From assembly GCA_037367405.1 (NCBI GenBank), contig JAZKJV010006944.1, positions 682,001 through 746,000 of the forward strand: a stretch of 64,000 nucleotides of DNA, in the 5' to 3' direction. Made by a program: the position numbers and the translations under genes. Below are positions 36,940-47,222 of this stretch, piece after piece. The notes beneath the pieces were generated by a model, which ran no database searches, was not told the DNA's origin, and was given only the letters and a program-made list of their open reading frames with translations. The DNA is from Ottelia alismoides (Eukaryota > Streptophyta > Magnoliopsida > Alismatales > Hydrocharitaceae). The number at the start of each line of letters is the position of its first letter. Within the stretch, counting starts at the first letter, position 1.

Positions 36940-37810
36940 TACCCTCCGTCTACATAAAGTGACTCTTCTCCCATGAGAGTACCAGATTCAACTCTCTACA
37001 CCTCTTGAGAACTCAGTCCATGTGCGCTAAACATGAATCAAAGGAATCTCCATGAACTGAGAAGTCATGCATGAATACTTCCAGAAAATCTCCCACCATC
37101 TCGGCAAATACGGTGATGATGCACCGTTGAAAAGTGTCGGAGGCATTGCAGATCCCGAATGGCATGCGCCTAAAAGTGTAAGTGTCGAATGGACATGTGA
37201 ATGTGGTCTTTTGCTGGTCCTCAGGGGATATATCTACCAGGTTGTAGCCTAAATACTTGTCAAGAAAATAGAAGAACTCTTTCCCTGCGAGTCTCTACAA
37301 AATATGATCAATAAAAGGTAAGGGAAAGTGGTCTTTCTTGGTCGCGACATTCAGGCGCATGTAATCAACACAAACGTGTCGTGACGTGGGTACTCGTGTC
37401 TTGATCTCTACCCACTCCTCGTTGGTGACCATCTGAATTCCTGACTTCTTGAAGACAATATGAAGCGGGGCCACCCACTTGAAGTCAAAAATAGGGTATA
37501 TAAACCCTAACTTGCACATTTTCTTAGTCTCTTTCTTCATTACTTACCAAAGACTGGGGTTAAATCTCCTATATAACTCACAGGAAGGTCTCATGTTATC
37601 CTCAGTAAAAATATGGTGTGAGAAGAGAGCGGGGTTTATCCCCATGAGATCCGACACTGTCCATCCTAATGCTTTGTGGTTCCTCTCTAAGACCTTTCCT
37701 AGACCCATGTTAAAAAGTAAAGTTTGAGCTAATGATAAAAATATCTCTCTATTTGGTCCCGCAAGAAAGACGTACTTAAGTGTAGGAGGTAGTGATTTCA
37801 GTTCTGGCAA
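36940..37810 (-). pseudogene. E4 reverse transcriptase, catalytic Asp changed to His
   Basis: This is a gypsy RT. Blocks in sense: ALGWTVSDLMGINPALFSHHI (37695-37630), KMCKLGFIYPIFDFKWVAPL (about 37522-37463), VCVDYMRLN (about 37384), TTFTCPFDTYTFRRMPFGIC (about 37205-37145), then FMHDFSVHGDSFDSC. E5 has FMDDF at the same place (60557-60543), so the first catalytic Asp is His here (codon 37069-37067). A stop near 37541 and others near 37005 and 36938 also break it. Confidence 0.9.
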
Positions 37811-38419
37811 TGTGGTATCATCAATGAAATCGGGTTGAACTAAATCTTGTTATGTACTGCATGAAGATGGGCTAAGATGCGTGGTACTCGCTACCAACTC
37901 AGAAGTATGGGAAGTCGTATTGCCAAAGAAATGTGGTAGTTTGGCCAAAGTCGCATCCGACTCGACATCTATGTCCTATGATCATTCCGAAGGGGTGGAA
38001 CTGACAGATCTAGATGGATCTCTATGTCATCATAGGAATAGTTAAATGCATCTCCAACAAGATGAAGCAACACCTAGCAAATTGCATCATCTACTATGCC
38101 CTTTCAAGATGAAAGGGTCCTGCTCGATCCTGAAGGTACATGTTTCCAAATTGCAATGGTGTTAATCATTCTGCAATCTGTCTCTGAAGATGAGTACTCT
38201 GTGCTACTATCTGAATCAGGTTGCTGATACTTGGTTTGCTTCATCTCTAGGTTCACTTCTTTACCTGGAGAACAGAACTTCATCATTCCTTAACCATAAT
38301 TTAATGTTGCGCCTGCGGTTCTAAGGTAGGGCCGTCTGAGAATGATATGAGATTCTCTCTATCACTTCTTCCTTAGGTCCCTTCAATGAACGATTTGCGA
38401 ATTGGAGTAAAGCTCTAGA
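37811..38419 (-). other. E4 protease-RT linker
   Basis: This is coding-like but broken sequence between protease and RT. A serine-rich acidic segment (SSTEYSSSETDCRM, about 38212-38170) is visible. No domain is recognised. Confidence 0.5.
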
Positions 38420-38614
38420 TCAGCGAAGTGATCCCAACTCCAATTTCTGATATAATACTAAGGGAAGTAAGTTGATGGAAGAGCTGTCATCCAAGATTGT
38501 GCATGCAAACGCAATGTCATCAATATGACTCTCCATAAAGTGAGCACCCATGTCGCTCTTTTTCCTTGGCAATGTTAGTTCTCTTTCTTCCAGCTGACCC
38601 CAGTAGGTGTGCAT
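38420..38614 (-). pseudogene. E4 protease active-site region
   Basis: A 64-codon stretch contains ILDDSSSINLLPLVLYQKL. It aligns with LLDDGSLINIIPLSMVQSL of E3 (about 44312-44370). The glycine of the aspartic protease D-x-G triad is Ser here, at the codon after 38486, while D42 (38491-38489) is kept. The downstream GRPFL block is not seen in this frame. Confidence 0.7.
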
Positions 38615-39286
38615 CTCACCTTAAGGTATTTCTACAATGCAGGATGGTTAGCCACATACTCATTAAATGACACCTTTACAGTGATATTTTCTTTATAAAA
38701 CAGTGGCATATCGGGGTCATCTTTTCAAATCTTTTTGATGCGCTTTTCGGCCATAAGAGCTTGAGGGAATAGGATTAAAGCTAGGGAAACAGAGGATAAA
38801 TAATCTGAAACATGAATTGAAAGATCATTCTTGGCATTAACGGAAAGAGAGTCCTTCATACATGAATCTTTTTGGTGCAACATGGAATCGAAATCAAAAC
38901 TATCTACTATAGGTCGTGGAATAGAAGCTGAAGTGGTATCCGCCACAACCAGAGATGCAATGTCCTCCATAGACTCTGAAGTATATCCATGTTGCTGTTG
39001 ATGCTGCATACGTTCTCTCCTTCTCCTCTCGACTCCCTGAGTAGGAATCCTCAAATGGTTGTTGATGGGGCTCCGGAATATGAGGCCTCTTCACCTTATC
39101 CTATGAAGACTCCTTAGTTAGAGCTCCAGAGATGCCTCTCCTCATGTCCCTCGCCTGGTTAGGTACGATCACAGTCCTATCGCTTCTGAGTGACATATGA
39201 TTAGCCTCATCACACGAAACAATATTTGAAGTTGGGATGGGATAGAGGTATAGGGTGCAGACTACTCGTCTCGCCATCTGGACAGG
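38615..39286 (-). pseudogene. E4 gag C-terminal / gag-protease linker
   Basis: Two overlapping frames (39054-38725 and 39094-38900) are rich in His, Gln, Ser and Asp, typical of a disordered gag tail. I see no zinc knuckle. E3 is inserted at its upstream end (39287), and the gag reading continues at 51614/51615. Confidence 0.6.
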
Positions 39287-42258
39287 TGATGAATTTGCGA
39301 TTCGTCATCTTTATTCTTTTATTTTAGCTTAAATCCCTTATAAAACACCTACATATAACACTAACTTCGTATTCTTACTAACTTGCATATGTGTGTAAAT
39401 ATTGTACACTTCTTACTAATTCTAACCTAAAATAAATAAATAGAGAAAGAAAGGAAAAATAAAGAAAAAAGGGAAGACTATATATAGGATGATCCGAACC
39501 CCGACAGAAGGTCAAGACTTGACCTAATCAACCAGGAATAAAGTAGGGGGAGATAGGGTCCTTAAGTAGAAAATCCAAAAAAATTATGTGTATGTTGCTG
39601 TAAATACTTCTCACTTATTTTGTGTATATCGGTAGAAAACTAACACTAATTTATTTATGCCTTAATTGACCTCAAATCAAATAACTTTCAAAACCAAAGT
39701 TGTAAATAGAAATGTGTCTTAATTAATAAAAATAATGGCACAATTAAATCATGTACAGAATAAAAGTTGCCACACTTGGAAAAAGCCACTAAGCACTAAT
39801 TGAAAGATCAATTCCGGCTCCATATGAACTCAACGTGAACCAATCACACTTCCATCAGATTCTAAATTAAATTATCTTTAAAATGATTGTGATTTCATAA
39901 TTTTTGGAGTTATGAGTAAAAAAAGGATTTCCAGGGTGGTTTGTGCTATTTTCCCATGTATTTTGTAAATATTGTATTTGTATATATTTGTAAATTATTC
40001 TTTCTAATTATTTAAAATAAAAATAAAAAAGAGGCTAATTTCCTCCTTTACCCTTGTATATAATGTCATATATGTATATAGTATATGGATATAGTTGCTT
40101 TTTTTAATTAACCACCATAAAAAATAACATTTTCTAATTCAAATAAATAAAGTGACGAAAATTAAAAAAATAGATAATTTTGTAAATAGTTTCATCTCTT
40201 TATCTTTATCTCATTTGAATGTTTGCATCCATCTTATCTCTTTATCCAGAAAGCCAAAAATTCGAAATTTCATCTCCATTATCTTTTTTATTTATATGGC
40301 TCCTTCTCCCTCATTCCAACTAGATCAATCTTTAGAGATAGGAGCCCGATCTCCGAGAGAAAATTTCGTCGAGAAAGTTGCCTAGTCTCCAAGTCGTCCG
40401 GTGACAACGAATCAGCCTTGTCGAGGCTATCGCGGTCCATTTCCGCTCTTAAGGTGAGATCCGTCATCATTTTTCTTCTTATTTCATCTAGTTTAATTGT
40501 ATCTTCATTGTCACAATTTTATTTTCTGGTCATTTTTTTAGATCATAGAATCATCATCACGATTTGATCCACCAACGACCCGAGTTTTCATCTCAGTTTC
40601 TCGATCTCTCCGCCATCAATTTCTACCTCCCACGATCTATCAACTCCGACCACGCACTGTTGTCAGAGATCGGATTCGAATCTTTCATTTCCGTTAGATC
40701 CTCGTTCATTTTCCTATTTGTAAATAATTTTAAAAATTAGAAAAAAATACCATTTGTTTTCTTTATTTCTAATGTTTGTTTTGCAGGACCATTAAAAAGA
40801 AAACAATAAAAAAAGAAAAAAAAACATTCCTAATTTTCTTTAAAATTTCAGATTTACAAAAAACAATCAAAAAATGTTTTTTTTACTGTTTTCATTCACT
40901 ATTTGAAAAATAAAAAAATTACAAAAAAATAAAAAAATAGAACAAAAAAGGATGAGACGACAGTAGGGCCGCCACCCCCGCCGCTGGTCCTCCGCGCGCC
41001 TCCCGCATCCCCTCTTCCTTCCAGCCGCATGAGGCGGCGTTGCTGTACACCGTCAACGCAAGGCAGCCCCCTTCAGCTCCCGCACAAACCGCTGATGCGA
41101 GGCGCCCCCCTCCAGATCCCTACGTACTCCGCTCTCCGCCCGCATCATCGACTACAGCAACCGCGCTGCCGTGCGCCATCCTCTGCACAACGCACGCGGC
41201 AGCGCGCGATCCCCTCCTCCCGAGTTTTGCCCGTTGCCCCACGTCTTCCTCCTCCACACGATCGCGTGCGGCGGCCGAGTCTCCCGCCCCTGCAGCCCCA
41301 ACCGCGACTCATCGAAGCCCGCATCTGCATGGTGCCTCACCGACTCGCCGACACCCGACCCCGTCTCGATTCATCGACGATCCAGACCCACTGCCTGTTC
41401 AGCCACTTGCTCTCCAACAACCGCCGCCCTTGCATAAAATTTTCATTGCATTTTACCTTCATTTATTATTATTAAAAAATAAGAAAACATGTCATTTTTC
41501 CTTGTTAGAAATTCGAAAATTAATAAAAATTCAAATAATGTTCCAAAAAATTAAAAAATATTAGAGTAGTTTTAATTCATTGTCTTTTAATATCTGACCA
41601 AATTTCATGCATTGATCCTTTATAAAACCCAAAAAAATTAAAAACATAAAAATCTTATAAAAATCATAGAAAATTCTACAAAAACCAAAAATTGTGATTT
41701 TAGTTTTTATTTGTAGATAATTGCTTCTAGTTTATCTTAAAAATAATTGTCAGGAGTTTTGGGCACTTAAAATATTTTTAAGGTTCAAATTACTCAAGGT
41801 TCTGCACATTGTCACATTTTTCACTGTTAGATTTTTAGAAATATATAAAACATCTAAAAATTCCACAAAAATTCTGAAAATTATTTTAAAACTTTTAAAA
41901 CCAAAAAATAATTTTTCTGGATTTTTCTGAGTATTTTTGATTAATTGAAAAATACAAAAATAATTGGTGTGTGTATTTTTAATCGTGTGGATCTTACTTC
42001 GTGTTATTTTTGAAAATTTAAAAAAAAATAAAAAAATCAAGGATAGTTGTCCTTTAATATTCATGTTTTCTCTTAATTGATTTCTGATTATTTGAATAAC
42101 TCTCGGGAATTGTAGCCTCCTTGACTTCGACCATGTTCGCTATAAAGGTTAATAAGTAGCAAAAATAAAAAAAATATTTTTTATTTGTCACGGGATTCTG
42201 GGGACAACAACGGCCAATTTATCATCATTTTTCCAACCCTCAAATTTTCGTGTCAACA
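39287..42258 (+). repeat. E3 5' LTR
   Basis: This 2972-base LTR starts TGATGAATTTGCGATTCGTC and ends TTTTCGTGTCAACA. A TATA-like box (tttatatgg, 40291-40299) is followed by a leader with a donor-like AAG/GTGAGA (40453/40454) and an acceptor-like tgttttgcag (ends 40786). The GC-rich part is at 40960-41440. Compared with the 3' LTR it lacks about 380 bases after 41433 (3' LTR about 50440-50820). Frames at 41029-41564 lie in the GC-rich leader and are not taken as genes. Confidence 0.92.
40291..40299 (+). promoter_or_regulatory. TATA-like box of E3 5' LTR
   Basis: The sequence tttatatgg lies about 155 bases before the donor-like site. The 3' LTR has the same box at 49309-49317. Confidence 0.55.
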
Positions 42259-42261
42259 AAA

Positions 42262-42279
42262 TGACGCCGTTGCTGGGGA
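42262..42279 (+). promoter_or_regulatory. E3 primer-binding site (tRNA-Asp type)
   Basis: TGACGCCGTTGCTGGGGA lies three bases after the LTR end. It matches the tRNA-Asp primer site usual in Athila-like elements (TGGCGCCGTTGCCGGGGA) with two changes. Confidence 0.85.
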
Positions 42280-43483
42280 GGCACGAAGAGGGTAGTTAGG
42301 TTTCTCTTTTGACCTGCTATTCTTGGTTGTAGATATCTGTTTACATTCTTGCCATTCACTTCATTGTTTATATCCATTGCATTCATTCATTGTTTTCTCT
42401 CATATTTGATAATTGTTTTTCTTATACATTCTCCTTTCTTTTTCTTGCGAGGGCCCACGGAGCGAAGAAGACGATCCTAGGAGAGCCGAAGTAACCAAGC
42501 AACGTGGAGGCGACTTGATTCTTCACTAAGCCGCATGATAGCATGTGAAGAGGAGAAGAAGAATTGAAAGAGAAGAAAAGAGAGAGATTTTTCTAGCATT
42601 TGAACTCTATAAGTGAACATTCATTTCTTGCGAGTCTATTTCACCAAGTGTCGGTGCAATTGGGGGACCTCAACGATTTTGTTCTCATCGCTTTATTATT
42701 CTTTGTTTTCCGTGGATTTCGTGAGCCCTTATTGATTGCTTTAATTAATTTGCATCAGCCAGATAATTAACTAGGTCCAAACACGCTGAACAAGAATTTT
42801 TGTGCCTATAGAGTAGAGCGTAATTTGGACTTAGTCAAATTAACTTGTTATTGCCCGTTAATAGAAGTTATCATCTAGGACGGTTCACTTGCATCATATA
42901 GGTTAATTTATTTTTCTGTATTTAAATTCTGCACAGATCACTTGCATGTAGAGTGCTAGCGACAAGGTACACATCTCTAACCCCTGCATGCATCATCGTT
43001 TTTAATCGCGCATTGGCATTTCTGATCTCCTTCCTTGTTTTCACTCACATAAGTTAAAAAGGAAATTGGACACTCGATAGGCGATTCTTTGAAAATATTT
43101 TAACCAAGTGACAGCTGCCTAAAATACGCTACTGCTAAAGAAACTCGACTTCAAAATAAAGACAAGAAAAAATCATTGTTTTAGGGAGAGTAACCCCCTC
43201 ATTGTATTCGTTTTAACTTGCTCGCGTACACACTAAGGTTAATGCCCAAATCCCATAATTCAACCTAGGTGTTTGTACAACTTTGTGATTATCACCTAAC
43301 TCTAAAATAGACAAGATTAAGGGACCGAACCTTCATGGTCTTCACATTATGTTGAGTTGGTGAATTGGGGGTTTGTATTGTGTTTGATTGCTTGTGTGCA
43401 TACTAGATCATGTTGGGCATTTGCGCCTTTTTCTCCATATCTTTTGACTTGACCCTCGTGCTCTCTCATCTTTTGTTTCGAAG
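42280..43483 (+). other. E3 untranslated leader
   Basis: No gene is seen. The leader aligns with that of E1 (about 20-1690). It contains a purine-rich gaagaggagaagaagaattg stretch (about 42546-42566). Confidence 0.7.
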
Positions 43484-43855
43484 ATGGCCGACTAAAGTTA
43501 TTTTAATCCGATCTTTGCAGATACCTTGTACCCTCTAGTTGATCCACCTTCCCTTTTCCTGGAGGACTTTCCTCCTAATTTTTGTGCATATCCGCCTAAC
43601 CCATTGCTTCAAGAGTGGGAGGACTTTGATTTTCACCCACCCTCATTCAACCCACCCGATCCTGGGATTTTGGAGTCACCTTTCATGGTTTTCACACTTG
43701 AGAAATTGAACCAGATGATGGAGCATATGAATTCGAGGATTTCCAATCTATTTAATATAAATGTGAGCCAGAACGCTGCTCCACTATTTGAGGATATCGA
43801 TTCACTTGAGGACAATCATGAGAGCTTGAAATCACCTAAAATACAAAAAAAATGA
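43484..43855 (+). CDS. E3 ORF A, unrecognised (gag position)
   Basis: This is an open stretch of about 120 codons at the position of gag. The first ATG (43484) is followed three codons later by TAA, and the frame is open from there to 43855. Proline- and acid-rich N-terminal part (PPSLFLEDFPPNF, EWEDFDFHPPSFNPPDPG), then a possible helix (TLEKLNQMMEHMNSRISNLFN). It shows no resemblance to the gag core seen in E1 or E4, and no zinc knuckle. It ends in an A-rich run (43846-43863) with two A8-A9 tracts, after which the next frame opens. It could be a shortened gag or a new small protein. Expression is doubtful. Confidence 0.45.
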
Positions 43856-43925
43856 AAAAAAATCAAAGATCCAAAAAGAATTCGGGAGATACGTTGTTGA
43901 TTAATTTCTTAAGGAGAGGACCCAA

Positions 43926-44768
43926 ATGCCCGATTATTTACCCACACAGCCAAGTTCCAACCTTGACTCAGAGGATGCTACTGTACAGACTGCTCTTGGC
44001 AATCCTCGTGTATATGTTGATTCCGACCTCCTCCCTTGTATGGATGAGGTCCAAAAATTCAAAAAAATGTTGACTAAACCCGAAGTGGTGGCCACCCTTC
44101 ATCAGATCATTAAAGCCCCACTTCAACAGGCCATGACAGATTTATCTACTCCTCAACACAAGAAGAGAAAGCGAAGGAGAAGATCTGAGCGTCACATCTT
44201 GACCATGATCACTGCCTACGCTATCTCTCATAGTCTGTATTTTAATAAAAGGAACATTGCCACACCTCTTGTGAGTTGCTCCATATCTGACTATTCTTGT
44301 GATAACACTCTCCTTGACGACGGTTCGTTAATCAATATAATACCCTTGTCTATGGTACAGTCTCTTCATCTTGGGCCTCTTAAGAAAGCCATGATGATAG
44401 TTCAATTTGCTGATGGATCTATCAAGAGGCCGAAGGGTTTTATAGAAAACGTTGTCATTCTCATTCATGGCATGTATATTACTTCGGATTTTGTTGTAAT
44501 GCCCATGGAGACCTCCACCATTGTGGAGTACCCTCCAATAATTGTGGGACGGCCTTTCCTCGCCTCTATGGGAGCCGTTATTAATTATGGATCAGGAGAT
44601 ATTCGCTTCCGTTGTAATGTAGGGAGCGATGTGTTAATCACTGCAACCACTACTGTCCAGAGACCCGCATCCCATGAGAGCCCGCCCGTGTTAGCCAACC
44701 CCAAGGATTTTGACCTCGATGATAATATAAGAGATTCTTGTTATATGTTGGATGATAATGAAACCTAA
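43926..44768 (+). CDS. E3 ORF B: protease-like protein with basic stretch
   Basis: This is an open frame of 280 codons. The N-terminal third (to about residue 75) is unrecognised. A lysine/arginine-rich run (KKRKRRRRSER, about 44159-44191) resembles a nuclear localisation or RNA-binding stretch. A retropepsin-like domain follows: LLDDGSLINIIPLS (active-site region, about 44310-44350), VQFADGSIKRPKGFIENV (flap side) and IIVGRPFLASMGAVINYGSG (about 44540-44600). The triad is D-D-G rather than D-S/T-G. The matching region is broken in E1 and E4, so this is the best kept protease of the window. It ends in TAA at 44768, and no pol follows. Confidence 0.7.
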   Translation: MPDYLPTQPSSNLDSEDATVQTALGNPRVYVDSDLLPCMDEVQKFKKMLTKPEVVATLHQIIKAPLQQAMTDLSTPQHKKRKRRRRSERHILTMITAYAISHSLYFNKRNIATPLVSCSISDYSCDNTLLDDGSLINIIPLSMVQSLHLGPLKKAMMIVQFADGSIKRPKGFIENVVILIHGMYITSDFVVMPMETSTIVEYPPIIVGRPFLASMGAVINYGSGDIRFRCNVGSDVLITATTTVQRPASHESPPVLANPKDFDLDDNIRDSCYMLDDNET

Positions 44769-45313
44769 GAATTCCTCTTCAAGGAGGAAGACTCGGAAAG
44801 CATAGACCTTGGAGTTCCCCCTTCTGGTATATGGCGATGCATTGATGACATCCACGGAATTTACACGATAGACACCCTAGAGCGGAAGGCAGACTCAGAG
44901 ACTAGACAAGACAGACATGATTCGACTACTTTCATTGATAAGTCCGTCTCTATTCACCCCAATTCTGATGAGACCGATCAGGCCAAATTTGTTTGATTGC
45001 TTTTATAAAGGAATTTGGGCCTTTTGATAAATATGATGATCCAGTAGAGGCTCGCTAAGTTGAAATTGATCCAACTTTTTCTGATAATTATTTCGAGCCA
45101 TTTTACTTTGATGTTTGTGAGACTTACCAAGCAGGACATGACCAGACTACTTCCAATAATCGGTTTAGGCGTGCACAATCAAATACCGCTAAGGATACAT
45201 TCTTGGTCGATCCTACTCAGTTTATGTCTACTAATGATCCCAATATCAACCTACACCTTGTCAAATCCATACCTCATCGGTCCCGCAAGAAGGTTCGTTT
45301 TCGACCTTCTTAA
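44769..45313 (+). pseudogene. E3 tail ORF, unrecognised
   Basis: Two coding-like pieces follow. The first is an acidic stretch (EEDSESIDLGVPPSGIWRCI and on) to TGA near 44995. The second is a 100-codon frame (about 45006-45313) with one TAA at 45056-45058, beginning KEFGPFDKYDDPVEAR and containing FDVCETYQAGHDQTTSNN, ending HRSRKKVRFRPS. The position just before the hairpin array suggests a pol C-terminal remnant or a gag-protease tail. I do not recognise it. Confidence 0.4.
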
Positions 45314-45402
45314 CCTTTGTAAATTCACTCCTCTTGTATATCATTTCATTTCACTCTTTCTTCTCTTGTTTTATCATTCACCCCTATTCTGTGTGTGTGT
45401 AT

Positions 45403-45787
45403 GTTATACTTAGGATGTGGTATATCCTTAGTATAGGGGGGTGAATAATATGTGTTGTTCATATTCGTCCTATTCATCACTCTTGTTGTTGTTGTTGTCT
45501 ATACTCAGGGATACTCTACCCTAAGTATAGGGGGTGATGTTGTTCATATTGTGTCTTTGTGAGTCCGTACATTCTCTTCATCGGTTTTCCACTTTGTACA
45601 TTCTACTACACTTAGGATTACTTGATGCTAAGTATAGGGGGATCACCAACTTCTCTTCTTTTTTTTCTTTTCTTTGAGTCATTTTAGCATAGGATTATTT
45701 TCACCTTTCTATACTTAGCACGAGTTATGTCTTCCTTTGTCGCTCTCTAATCACTATGAGGACATAGTTCGAGCTAAGTATAAGGGG
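45403..45787 (+). repeat. E3 3' hairpin array (4 stem-loops, best kept)
   Basis: Stem-loops lie at 45403-45441, 45499-45534, 45606-45641 and 45708-45787, with starts 96, 107 and 102 bases apart. Arms: TATACTTAGGAT/ATCCTTAGTATA, CTATACTCAGGG/CCCTAAGTATAG and CTACACTTAG/GCTAAGTATAG. The last is a long stem with TATACTTAGCACGAGTTATG against its 3' arm CATAGTTCGAGCTAAGTATA. The first three 3' arms run straight into GGGGG or GGGGGG, the same purine core as the polypurine tracts of E4 and E5. Confidence 0.88.
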
Positions 45788-47206
45788 TGTCGTTTATATT
45801 GTATATATACTTTAGACATAACTCGAACTTTTAAATATGTTTATTTGGGGGGTTATCTGTACAATTTTGTAAAATCCACGTGTGTAAAAAAACAAAAAAA
45901 ACAAACAATCAAAAAAACAAAAAACAAAATTCTTATATATACTTGTATATATTTTACTAACCCTTTTTCCTTTAAAAAAATAACAAAACCAAAAATCTAT
46001 AAAAATTTGCAAAATTAAAAAAAACCTATCTTTCACAACTGCATTTTTCCTCCAAAAATCCATAAAAAATTCCAAAAAATGTGTTCTTTTCATATGTGCA
46101 TCATGTCTTAAAAAAAACTCTGCATTGTTCATATTTTGCATTTGCATATGCATTTTTGCAGGATAGTATTGAAATTTAAACTATATGGAATAAAATTGAA
46201 GAATGGAGGTTAGTTGGACCTTAATCCACCTAATTCTCAGAGGAACTTCACCGAGAAATAGGATTTTAGAAGCTTCAGGTCTTTGACTTAATTCTCTGAG
46301 TTCCACATGACAATGAGCAGCATTTGACTCTTAGTGTCTAACATGGTCTCTTCATTCTGGGTACTACTCTGTAATAGGGAATTAATTTGTACTCTTACAC
46401 TATGCACTTAGCACAACTCAGACGGGATGTTGGAAGACTGTGTAAGTTTGTTTTTTGGTAGCGTGGAAATCTAAAGATCGGAGTACATGTTGAAATAAAG
46501 CTTAAGAAAAGGGATGGACGACTGGGCACAATTGTTTCCAAGACCCCAAAAATTATACGGAAAAAAAGATTCTATATTCTTAGGGGCACAACAAGGTCGA
46601 AGCAGAACCACAAAAATCCAAATACAAAGAAGCCACTACCAAATAAATATCTGACCAAAATGGTCCAAGCTTCAAGGACACCTGCAGATCTTGGTGGAGA
46701 CTTGGCTACACTAGCCAGCTTCACATGGAGAGGTGACTACACTGGCCACCCTCCAGTTCTTTTCTCATTCTTCTAACTTCTCCCTCAGATCGATTGCGAA
46801 CACAACGCGACATGCCTTAGAAGGAAATACCTTACTCCCCGAGGACGAGTTACTGGAGAGTAGATTTGCATGGTAGTCTGACATTCTGGATGAGAAGAGC
46901 TAAAACCTTTCACACACATGAGTCGGATTGTTGAATGTTCATAGGGTATACTTTGGAAGAGGATTGATCTAATGAGCCGAAACTATGACAATGATGTGTA
47001 GTAGTTGAAGGCTGTTGATTTTAAAATTCTAAGTCTCACAGAAGGTCCGAAACACTAATAATCTAGAGGTCCGACAGAGCTCCAAACTGTAATTTTATGA
47101 ACATAAGTTTACTACTCAATATTGTCCTACTTTCTTTATTTTCCCTTTCTTTTTCATTTTCTTCACTTATTCATTCAAATAAGTGTTTGCTAAGGGAGTA
47201 GCAAAG
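45788..47206 (+). other. E3 3' non-coding region
   Basis: An A-rich tract (about 45885-46060) follows the hairpins. A block at 46250-46390 and another at 46680-46985 match E2 on the opposite strand (15380-15480 and 14800-15120). No gene is supported. Frames at 45737-46018 and 45812-46153 fall in the A-rich tract. Confidence 0.7.
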
Positions 47207-47222
47207 ATAAAGCATAGGGAGA
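47207..47222 (+). promoter_or_regulatory. E3 polypurine tract
   Basis: Purine-rich taaagcatagggaga lies directly before the 3' LTR start TGATGAATATGCG. It is a weaker match to aagtataggggg than in E2 and E5. Confidence 0.6.

Noticed and set aside
41029..41564. Long GC-rich frames on both strands in the E3 5' LTR (also 49905-50526, 54485-54989, 55168-55673, 61820-62822)
   Set aside because: They lie in the GC-rich leader of LTRs, overlap on several frames at once, are proline/arginine/alanine-rich and match no family. Equivalent frames differ between the two LTRs of E3.
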